Source: Hyphomicrobiales bacterium
Lineage (GTDB): Bacteria > Pseudomonadota > Alphaproteobacteria > Rhizobiales > Rhizobiaceae
DNA: 64,000 bases
Assembly: GCA_900472605.1 (NCBI GenBank)
Contig: UCJD01000046.1
Span: 22,817 to 86,816, forward strand
Reading direction: 5' to 3'
Part shown: piece by piece, positions 57,396-64,000 of the stretch
Layout of the letters: every line of letters starts with the position of its first letter
Numbering within the stretch: the stretch's first letter is position 1
The notes under the pieces: model-generated
Told to the model about the DNA's origin: nothing
Databases searched by the model: none
The model's input: only the letters and a program-made list of their open reading frames with translations
Made by a program: the position numbers and the translations under genes

Positions 57396-59060
57396 TTATT
57401 GCGAAATGCTGCCCACCGACTGAAAATCGGCCTTCGCTTTGCTCAAGCCTTGCTCGAGCATAGAAACTAGATCCGGTTGCAGACCGACAGCCTCGACGGT
57501 CTTTTTGAGTCCTGAAGGACTGACGTCCAAATTTTCCAAGCTATCTTTTGCGTGCACCGAACCCAGTTCCCCGAATGCAGCAGAACGTATTACTCTTGTC
57601 AGCGAGCTACTTCCGTTCACCCGCTCAGTCCACATTATGGCTTCGGTGTAACGGCCGTGACGAAATGCTTCCAGCGCCTGGACGATGAGTGCGCATCTGG
57701 GGATGACGTCAACATTCTTGCTTGCGTCTATTGCCATCGACAATCCGGCCGCTCTATAGCCTGCCGAATAGAGGATGCCGCCAAGTGCCGCTGCGGCGTC
57801 GGAGCTATATGGGTTGAGAGCCAGGGCTTTATTCCCAGCATCAATCGCGGATTCCATGCTGCCCTTCGCGGCTCTTGCGGCCATCAGTGCGAGCTGCGCT
57901 CGCCCGGAGAGCGGAGCTTTCACGACGGCGTCGCGCGCGAGGTCGAGGGCATGATCGGCAACGTCCGGCGGTGTCGCCCGGCCTTCGGGGACGAGAAGCG
58001 CGCGTGCGAGAAGTGCTTTTGCATCTGAATTGTCCGGCGTGAGCCGAACAGTGCGCTGAAGGCAGTCGATCGCCATATTAAGATTTGTCCGGGTTTCGAT
58101 CGCAAGCTCCGCTCGAATGACGCAGCCATTTCCGAGAGAACCGGGGTCGGCATCTAGCTCAATAGAGTTGATTACGCCGTGATTGGATGCGATGCGCTTG
58201 GCGAGGGCCGTGACAACCTCCTCGCGAACGACCGCAGCGTTCTTGCCGCCCGTATCCGCGTTCACTAATCCAGCCGCTTGCAGCTTTCCAGAAGAGCTTT
58301 CTGTAACCTGCCACCAAACGCTTCGATCGTCGTTGCCCCCATAGTATTTAAAGTGGATCGAGTATTTCGGATCTGCTGCTCGGCCCCGCACTGCCGCGTA
58401 TCCGGGCTGGGCCACGATCATCGTCTGAAACTGCGTCAGAGCTGTCAGCAAGGCATCGCGCATTTGGCTTGCCTCACCTGACTGGCGTGGATCGGCCGCC
58501 TCGCCGTACACATATACGATTGGCTTCTCCGAGATCACTGTTCGGGTTGCACAGGCGTAGAGGCTAGCGAAAGCAATCGCTCCGCACGCAATCGCAGAAA
58601 GCACCGTGATGGTCACCTTGTGCCGATGATTATCGGGATGCGCTCCTGTTTGAGGCTGGTTTTCGTCCACCTCCTCGCGATCCATGTCCATTCGCGAAAG
58701 GCAGGGTTTTCGTGTAAAGCAGGCAATGTATTTGCCCTTTGTGATGCTGATCCAAACGTCGTGGTCATCCCCGAACGCGGCGTAGAAGGATTCTAGCGTA
58801 GACCTAAGACGGCTCATCTCGATCCGAACAATCGGGTCGATCGCAGCGTTGAAATTGGTCGGCCGCCCCAGCACGTCGACGGCAATAACATATGCTTTAA
58901 CATCTTCGTGCTCGAAGCGGCGAGATACGAGATAAGAGAGGATAGCTCTCTGGCGACCTCCCGCATTGAACCTCGTGTCGGCGAGGAGAAGCTCGAGAGC
59001 CTCGCTAGCTTGCGCGCAGCTGATGTCTTTTTGAAACCCGTCGTCGATCTCGGCACTCAT
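57396..59060 (-). CDS. Membrane-anchored TPR protein with a DNA-binding-like N-terminus
   Basis: 554 residues. The first 110 have a winged-helix-like domain common to rhizobial cyclase and TPR proteins (Y-V-I-A-V-D-V-L-G-R, D-P-I-V-R-I-E-M-S-R-L-R, then I-S-I-T-K-G-K-Y). A membrane helix near residue 150 follows. The periplasmic part has a substrate-like domain and at least four TPR-type repeats (L-L-A-R-A-L-L, A-L-N-P-Y-S-S-D-A-A-A-A-L-G-G). The order suggests a one-component, membrane-tethered regulator like CadC. A decayed partial paralogue lies at 25087-25797. Confidence 0.8.
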   Translation of the reverse strand: MSAEIDDGFQKDISCAQASEALELLLADTRFNAGGRQRAILSYLVSRRFEHEDVKAYVIAVDVLGRPTNFNAAIDPIVRIEMSRLRSTLESFYAAFGDDHDVWISITKGKYIACFTRKPCLSRMDMDREEVDENQPQTGAHPDNHRHKVTITVLSAIACGAIAFASLYACATRTVISEKPIVYVYGEAADPRQSGEASQMRDALLTALTQFQTMIVAQPGYAAVRGRAADPKYSIHFKYYGGNDDRSVWWQVTESSSGKLQAAGLVNADTGGKNAAVVREEVVTALAKRIASNHGVINSIELDADPGSLGNGCVIRAELAIETRTNLNMAIDCLQRTVRLTPDNSDAKALLARALLVPEGRATPPDVADHALDLARDAVVKAPLSGRAQLALMAARAAKGSMESAIDAGNKALALNPYSSDAAAALGGILYSAGYRAAGLSMAIDASKNVDVIPRCALIVQALEAFRHGRYTEAIMWTERVNGSSSLTRVIRSAAFGELGSVHAKDSLENLDVSPSGLKKTVEAVGLQPDLVSMLEQGLSKAKADFQSVGSISQ

Positions 59061-59171
59061 AGCTTTCCTCGTAAGGTGATCGAAGCTGAGGTATGCTTAG
59101 GTAGATAACGGCAAATTTAATGAGTTGTGTTTTTGTTCTTCAATTAAACCTGAAATATGTAGCCGTGTCTG

Positions 59172-59462
59172 TCAACAGGTTTTGTCTTCGAGAACGACTG
59201 AAAGAACGTCGCTTTCAATGTCAGAGCAAAGCATTTCATATTCTGCAATTAGCGGACAGTCGGTATTATCTCGCTCTTTCTGAAATTTTTGAAGAGCGAG
59301 ATAGGCCTCCTCGTAAGCTTCGAACATTCCGTTGAGATGTGTTGAGTGAGCTGCTATCAGCTGCAACCGCCCACGGATCGCCGGCAATTTCAGCATCAGC
59401 CGCCACAGCCCTCGCTGTGCGGCCTTTGAGCCATTCTTTGCCATTCCCCTGGTATCGCTCAT
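59172..59462 (-). CDS. Hypothetical protein (96 aa)
   Basis: ATG 59462 follows GAGGAG on the minus strand. The protein is helical: a basic start (M-S-D-T-R-G-M-A-K-N-G-S-K-A-A-Q-R), then A-H-S-T-H-L-N-G-M-F-E-A-Y-E-E-A-Y and an acidic end. No signal peptide. I do not recognise the family. A site of the GTNACGTACTT type lies 62 bases upstream in the same direction. Confidence 0.55.
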   Translation of the reverse strand: MSDTRGMAKNGSKAAQRGLWRLMLKLPAIRGRLQLIAAHSTHLNGMFEAYEEAYLALQKFQKERDNTDCPLIAEYEMLCSDIESDVLSVVLEDKTC

Positions 59463-59523
59463 CGGATTCTCCTCGGCCCGATCCAACGCTCCCAGCCACC
59501 ATGGGCTCGTACTCGGTTCGAGT

Positions 59524-59655
59524 GAAGTACGTTACAGTTACAAAGAAAGCCCGGCAAAGTTGTTTGGTCGGATGGCGCCGTCCGCTCTTGACCGTCTCGC
59601 CTGAGAGGCTGGTTGTAACAAGCTGCAACAACGGGTGTTACCGTTACGTACTTTC
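59524..59655. promoter_or_regulatory. Pair of GTNACGTACTT-type motifs in a divergent gap
   Basis: On the minus strand GTAACTGTAACGTACTTC lies at about 59524-59541, and on the plus strand GTTACCGTTACGTACTTTC at 59637-59655. Each points towards the gene on its side (59462 and 59817). A third copy is at the right window edge. A shared regulator or sigma factor is implied, which I cannot name. Confidence 0.45.
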
Positions 59656-59816
59656 AAAGTTGAGTTTGTCCCGTACTGTCGCCGTTCAGAAATGGCAAAA
59701 TGCCGAGAACGCATGAACCTGCCGCGTCTACGCCTCATGAAAAGCCAACGACAGGTTCCGGTTCGTTTGCTTGGAGAAATGCACTGGTTGACCATTAAAC
59801 CCTGTGGGAGATAGAA

Positions 59817-60236
59817 TTGAGAACACAAACACTTCTTACCGGCTTTGTTCTTGTCGCGCTTTTTGCCGCAGCGCCCGCAAACGCGCAAACCCTGAGCTAT
59901 GCAGACGCGGTCACCAAGCTCGCGCAGGATTGCGGCGCCGATATCAAAAAGCTTTGCAGCGGCCTCAATCTTGGCGGCGGGCGAATTGCCGACTGCCTGG
60001 AGAAGAATGACCCAAAAGTCTCCGCCACCTGCAAGGGAACGCTTTCAAGCGTCGTAGCGTCCATCAGCCAGCGCGAACGCGCTCAAACTTCCTATGAAAA
60101 GGTCTGCAGACACGACATGTCACAGAGGTGTTCGGGGGTGAAGGGCGACGGATATGTGTTGGCGTGCCTGATCAAGACGCAAAAGCACGTCGGCAAGGAA
60201 TGCAATCAGGCGATTACTGACGCGGGTTGGAGGTAA
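59817..60236 (+). CDS. Cys-rich-repeat periplasmic protein
   Basis: 139 residues from a TTG with GGGAG eight bases upstream. The signal peptide (M-R-T-Q-T-L-L-T-G-F-V-L-V-A-L-F to A-N-A-Q) is clear. The mature part has two repeats of the Golgi-apparatus Cys-rich type: C-G-A-D-I-K-K-L-C-S-G with D-C-L-E-K-N, and C-R-H-D-M-S-Q-R-C-S-G with A-C-L-I-K. The eight or so Cys should form disulphides in the periplasm. It is four bases before the OmpA-like gene and forms an operon with it. Confidence 0.75.
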   Translation: MRTQTLLTGFVLVALFAAAPANAQTLSYADAVTKLAQDCGADIKKLCSGLNLGGGRIADCLEKNDPKVSATCKGTLSSVVASISQRERAQTSYEKVCRHDMSQRCSGVKGDGYVLACLIKTQKHVGKECNQAITDAGWR

Positions 60237-60240
60237 GCCG

Positions 60241-60813
60241 ATGATCAAACTTCATTCGCTAACGTTTGCAATGCTCATCACCTTGGCGATCGCACCAACT
60301 GCGGGGCACTGCCAACAGGTGTCCGAGCAGCGCATCGTCTCCAGCCTTGGTAAGTTGACTGCCGCCGCACCCATCGTCGACGTCGCAATCTTGCGGCAAG
60401 AGGCGATGAGTGGAAAAGCGATCGAAGCACTCCCGAACTGGGGCAAGGTCGCGAAGCTTCCGCAAATGGTCGTTGAGATCAATTTTCGAAACGACTCCGT
60501 GATGATCGAACCCGAATCCTATCGAACGATCGGGATGATCGCCGACGCGCTGCATCACCCCAATCTTTGGGACTACAAGTTTCTCATCGTCGGACACACG
60601 AGCGCCACTGGTAGCGACGAACATAACATGGACCTGAGCGAAAAGCGCGCCGCTGCTATCAGGGAAATGCTTTCGACCACCTTCGCGGTCGCCCCGGAAA
60701 GGCTCTACGCAGTCGGTGTCGGCGAGTATTTCCCAATTGAAGGTTCCAACGCCGATGCCGCCAACAACAGACGCGTTCAGCTTTTCAATCTTGGGGTTTT
60801 CAAGAAGCAATAA
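60241..60813 (+). CDS. OmpA-family peptidoglycan-binding protein
   Basis: 190 residues with a signal peptide ending A-G-H-C-Q. The OmpA C-like domain covers about 80-185: V-E-I-N-F-x-N-D-S-V, F-L-I-V-G-H-T-S-A-x-G-S, and N-M-D-L-S-E-K-R-A-A-A-I-R-E with G-E-Y-F-P-I and N-R-R-V. It binds diaminopimelate in the cell wall and so fixes the outer membrane or its partners to the peptidoglycan. It is the second gene of the envelope operon. Confidence 0.88.
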   Translation: MIKLHSLTFAMLITLAIAPTAGHCQQVSEQRIVSSLGKLTAAAPIVDVAILRQEAMSGKAIEALPNWGKVAKLPQMVVEINFRNDSVMIEPESYRTIGMIADALHHPNLWDYKFLIVGHTSATGSDEHNMDLSEKRAAAIREMLSTTFAVAPERLYAVGVGEYFPIEGSNADAANNRRVQLFNLGVFKKQ

Positions 60814-60867
60814 CACGCATTGCCACGAGGGGAGGTCAAGATATCTCCCATCATCTTGGAGCTTTGG

Positions 60868-62018
60868 ATGTTGCCTTGGCGAGTAGAGAAGGTTGTTCGT
60901 GTCGGTTGCCCGGCGGCGCTAGCGCTGGCTATCACATTCGCGCCGGCTCAGGCTTTCGACTTTCGTGACCGCTTTCTGGATCCCGAGGATGGGGCGTTGG
61001 ACGTGTCCGGAACACTAAGCCAGGGTGGCTTCATACCCGTCCCGATCGTCATCACCGAACCGGCCGTCGACAAGGGGCTCGGCTTCGCCGGTCAATTCAT
61101 TCATCCGCCCTCATCGAATGGCGCGCCCGCAGGAGTACCGTCATCGGTGGAGCGGTGACGGGTAACGGTTCCTGGGGCGGAGGCTTCCTGCAACAAGGGT
61201 CGTTCGCCGACGGAAATTTCCTGTATCGTCTAGGAGGCGGAATCGCTGACGTCACCTTGCCGATCTTTCCATTCGGCGGATCCAACGGTTTCGATTACGA
61301 AGACCGCGTAAAATTCGGCTTCGCAAACCTCCGATATCGGGTGCCTGATACCAGCTTTTCGTTCGGACCTCGGTTCATCTATCGGACGTCTGACGTGGCG
61401 CTTGACGGGGAGGGACCGGTCGCTGAACGCGTCACGGACTTGGTCGACCGCATTATCGATGAGCATCAATACGTCGCCGTCGGTATTTCCGCACATATTG
61501 ATAGCCGCAACAACCAGTTTACACCCACCGACGGGATCAACGCCATCTTGCGTTACGACGATTACTCGTCTGCCTGGGGAAGCGATCAAGATTTCGGCGT
61601 AAGCGCGCTTCTCTTCCACGGTTTTCATGAGCTCGGTGAAAGCTGGTCCGCGGGCGCGAAGGTTAGACTGGAGGGCGTCACATCGAACGCTCCATTCTTT
61701 ATGGCTCCCGCGGTCGATCTTCGTGGTGTGCAGTATGGTCGATACCAGGGGGACACCGCGCTCAGTTTGGAAGCGGAGCTCCGTCGCCAACTGACCGACC
61801 GTTGGGCCGTGGTCGCGTTCGGTGGCTACGGTGAAACCTTTGTGAGTTCCTCGAAGCTTTACCAGGCCGAGAGCGGTATCTGGACGCTTGGAGGTGGTGT
61901 CCGTTATCGCCTGGCGCGCAAGTTCGGCATCGATGTCGGGCTTGATTTCGCTCGCGGGCCGGACAGTACGATCTTTTATATTCAGTTTGGCCACGCGTGG
62001 GCTCAGAGCATGGACTAG
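60868..62018 (+). pseudogene. BamA/TamA-like outer-membrane barrel, frameshifted
   Basis: The first frame (ATG 60868) gives a signal sequence ending A-Q-A-F and I-P-V-P-I-V-I-T-E-P-A-V with F-A-G-Q-F-I-H. A different frame then continues V-I-G-G-A-V-T-G-N-G-S-W-G-G-G-F and a long beta-barrel with the final I-Q-F-G-H-A-W. One missing base near 61128 restores a single protein of about 380 residues, in the surface-antigen family. The second part alone would lack a signal peptide. Frameshift or sequence error remain possible. Confidence 0.75.
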
Positions 62019-62226
62019 CGGCACAGTTGACACAGTTCCTTCAGGCACATCGATCGGTGTTCAGTAATTCGCTCGCGCAGTTCTGAGCGTAGTAGCCATG
62101 CAACACTCGGATGTATTCTTTGCGAACGACACGGCGAGGCGTGTGACATTGCTTCCCTTCCGATCCGAACGAGATCAAGCTCCTGCCAACGCATTCCATC
62201 CATATCGCAGCCTTCGGGGGAAGCTG

Positions 62227-63015
62227 ATGTTTCGTAAAATTGGGTACGTAGCCGGTATCATCACAGCACTTGCCATTTCGTCATCCGCATATGCGGCCGA
62301 CCTACTTCCTGCATCCGCTCCGCAACCACTCCCGCAGAATGCCAACGGTTGGTCCTTCTCCTTCTCACCATACTTCTGGGCCGCCGGTCTCGACGGAAAG
62401 TCACAGGTGTTCGGGCTACCCACAGTCGACGTCAGCCAAGACTTCGGCGACATCCTCTCCGATCTCGACTTCGCCTTCATGGCGGCCGGCGACGCCCGCT
62501 ATGACAAGTACAGCGTTTTCACCGATATTAGCTACGTGAAGGTGACGACTGACTCTGCGACACCCCGCGGTGTGATCGCCGATGAGGTCAGCCTCAAGTC
62601 CGTAACCTTTACGGCGATGGTCGGCGGTGCCTACACCCTATACGAAGATCAGCAGACAAGGTTCGACGTTCTTGCCGGGGCGCGTTTCTGGCATGCCGAG
62701 ACGCGTATCGGTCTGAGCGGCGGTCTCGTTGGCGACGTCTCGCGCTCTGACGACGCCAACTGGGTGGATGGTCTGGTCGGCTTCAAGGGAAGTCATTCGT
62801 TCACCGACACAATCTTTGTCACTGGGTGGGGCATGATCGGCGGTGGCGGAGCCGACCTCGACTGGGACGTGCTCGGCGCGATCGGCTATCAGTTCAATGA
62901 GACAGTCTCTGCCGTTGCAGGCTATCGCGCTCAAGGCGTCAATTACAGCAACGATGGCTTCACCTACGACATGATTCAACATGGCCCGATTCTTGGAATG
63001 CATATTCGATTTTGA
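62227..63015 (+). CDS. Outer-membrane beta-barrel protein
   Basis: 262 residues from ATG 62227, beginning a signal peptide M-F-R-K-I-G-Y-V-A-G-I-I-T-A-L-A that ends A-Y-A-A-D. The rest alternates short beta strands with Gly and Asp turns (S-F-S-P-Y-F-W-A-A-G-L-D-G, F-D-V-L-A-G-A-R-F-W) and ends in Phe, a usual barrel signal for BamA. It probably forms a pore or surface receptor. It follows the barrel gene and precedes another outer-membrane protein. Confidence 0.85.
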   Translation: MFRKIGYVAGIITALAISSSAYAADLLPASAPQPLPQNANGWSFSFSPYFWAAGLDGKSQVFGLPTVDVSQDFGDILSDLDFAFMAAGDARYDKYSVFTDISYVKVTTDSATPRGVIADEVSLKSVTFTAMVGGAYTLYEDQQTRFDVLAGARFWHAETRIGLSGGLVGDVSRSDDANWVDGLVGFKGSHSFTDTIFVTGWGMIGGGGADLDWDVLGAIGYQFNETVSAVAGYRAQGVNYSNDGFTYDMIQHGPILGMHIRF

Positions 63016-63036
63016 GTAGCGGGCGGAGCGCGCGAC

Positions 63037-63828
63037 ATGGCAAGATTGTCAGTGACGGCAGCAGCGATCATTTTGACTGCGGCATCCGGCGCGTCGGCCC
63101 AGGACGCCGATCTCGCCAAGAAGCTCTCAAACCCAATCGCGTCTTTGGTGAGCGTGCCGTTCCAGTTCAACTATGATTCTGGCTATGGTCCAACCGACGG
63201 TCACAAGGCCGCCTTGAATATACAGCCCGTCATTCCGTTCGACTTTAATGATGACTGGACTGTAATCTCACGAACGATCGTGCCAGTTACCTGGCAAAAT
63301 GACATCGCTGGAGACAGCGGGACCCAGTTTGGCCTTGGCGATACCCTCCAGAGCTTCTTTTTCTCTCCTAAGCAGCCCGCACCTGGAGGCATCATTTGGG
63401 GTGTTGGACCGGCTATCCTGATCCCTACGGCAACCGAGCCGCTGTTTGGGGGCGAAAAGCTGGGGCTTGGCCCGACAGGCGTCGTCCTCAAGCAGGACGG
63501 CCCATGGACCTACGGCGCACTTGCCAACCACATCTGGTCGGTAGCGGGGGATGGAGGACGCTCCGACATCAGCTCGACGTTCCTGCAGCCGTTCATTTCC
63601 TACACGACGCAGGATGCCTGGACTTTTGCGCTGAACACAGAAAGCACATACGATTGGGAGAGCAACCAATGGAGCGTCCCGATCAATTTCTCGGTCTCCA
63701 AGCTCGTCACTTTTGACAAGCAGCCGGTCAGCTTTCAGGTCGGTGCCCGCTACTGGGCAGAGTCGCCGGAAGGTGGTCCAAGCGGCTGGGGCGTTCGCGC
63801 CGGCATCACATTCCTTTTTCCTAAGTAA
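63037..63828 (+). CDS. Outer-membrane transporter-like protein (phenol-degradation MetA/neuromedin U-named family)
   Basis: 263 residues with a signal peptide ending A-S-A-Q-D. The family pattern is complete: A-K-K-L-S-N-P-I-A-S-L-V-S-V-P-F-Q-F-N-Y, L-G-D-T-L-Q-S-F-F-F-S-P-K, I-W-G-V-G-P, G-L-G-P-T-G-V-V-L-K-Q and W-x-Y-G-A-L-A-N-H-I-W-S. The name neuromedin U in databases is an error of annotation. The fold is an outer-membrane barrel of unknown cargo. It ends in Phe-Pro-Lys, typical of the family. Confidence 0.85.
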   Translation: MARLSVTAAAIILTAASGASAQDADLAKKLSNPIASLVSVPFQFNYDSGYGPTDGHKAALNIQPVIPFDFNDDWTVISRTIVPVTWQNDIAGDSGTQFGLGDTLQSFFFSPKQPAPGGIIWGVGPAILIPTATEPLFGGEKLGLGPTGVVLKQDGPWTYGALANHIWSVAGDGGRSDISSTFLQPFISYTTQDAWTFALNTESTYDWESNQWSVPINFSVSKLVTFDKQPVSFQVGARYWAESPEGGPSGWGVRAGITFLFPK

Positions 63829-63868
63829 GTTGGGCAGTGCCGGCGCGCATTTCTACTGCTTGTTCCGG

Positions 63869-63916
63869 CTGTAACAAGGAGCGCTGTAACATTGCGCTTT
63901 ACAGTAACGTACTTAC
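63869..63916 (+). promoter_or_regulatory. Repeated GTAAC and GTNACGTACTT motif at the right edge
   Basis: CTGTAACAAGGAGCGCTGTAAC is followed at 63898-63916 by TTTACAGTAACGTACTTAC. The same arrangement, GTAACAAG and then GTTACCGTTACGTACTT, is seen at 59615-59655. It points right, so the target gene is outside the window. Confidence 0.45.
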
Positions 63917-64000
63917 TACACGCTGAGTTTTCTGTTCCTCTGCTTCTTCGATCTCATTACTCCACACGCCGCAAGTCGGCTGTGGCTTCATGCTCGAAGG

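Noticed and set aside
61230..62048. A 272-codon minus-strand frame opposite the barrel gene
   Set aside because: Composition is not protein-like and it lacks a start signal; the plus strand has clear barrel strands.

Overview
The window looks like a high-GC alphaproteobacterial replicon of the Rhizobium/Sinorhizobium/Agrobacterium group. This rests on a BA14K-type lectin-like protein, repeated matches to the EcfG general stress promoter (GGAAC, 16-17 bases, GTT), abundant ABC importers with GntR and LysR regulators, paired VapBC modules, an xfp-ackA operon and many TTG/GTG starts. Decayed genes and an IS66 remnant suggest an accessory region such as a megaplasmid or chromid. I found no rRNA, tRNA, CRISPR array or replication gene.

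Layout. (1) 0-19 kb is a stress and envelope region. It holds a partial GST, an L,D-transpeptidase broken by a frameshift, a BA14K protein, a YihY/BrkB membrane protein, an MscS channel, a YghA-like dehydrogenase, an orphan receiver protein, three NUDIX hydrolases around a CYTH-CHAD protein, a PHB-depolymerase-like esterase, a pyridoxamine-phosphate-oxidase-fold protein and several very small secreted or membrane proteins. Six promoters fit the EcfG consensus. Between them lie fossils: a response regulator, an HWE histidine kinase, a flavin reductase and a 60-codon gene with an amber stop. (2) 19-25 kb is a LysR regulator divergent from a carbohydrate ABC importer (binding protein and two permeases, no ATPase) plus a sulfatase. 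(3) 25-28.6 kb has a decayed TPR gene, two VapBC modules (the second with a perfect 20-bp palindrome at its promoter) and an AraC fossil. (4) 28.6-35.7 kb is a catabolic operon: GntR regulator, zinc dehydrogenase, enolase-superfamily sugar-acid dehydratase, SDR and a complete polar-amino-acid-type ABC transporter.

(5) 36.2-52.6 kb is the most striking part: an outer-membrane TolC-family lipoprotein, a periplasmic adaptor, a GAF-like/HlyD fusion, a membrane M50 metallopeptidase fused to a HlyD-like adaptor, and then a 3.4-thousand-residue protein. The giant has no signal peptide; it carries an LEPR motif, a DUF4347 domain and about 23 cadherin-like repeats. There is no ABC, RND or MFS motor. 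This looks like a dedicated export and perhaps processing apparatus for a giant surface protein.

(6) 52.8-64 kb contains a CBS/BON protein-acetate kinase-phosphoketolase operon, a membrane-anchored TPR protein (the intact relative of the fossil at 25 kb), and a run of envelope genes: Cys-rich periplasmic protein, OmpA-like protein, a frameshifted BamA/TamA-like barrel and two further outer-membrane proteins. A GTNACGTACTT-type motif occurs three times here, each time pointing towards a gene or the right edge.

Three genes (near 2490, 15370 and 61128) each appear broken by one single-base indel. They may be true pseudogenes or sequence errors, and raw reads would decide.
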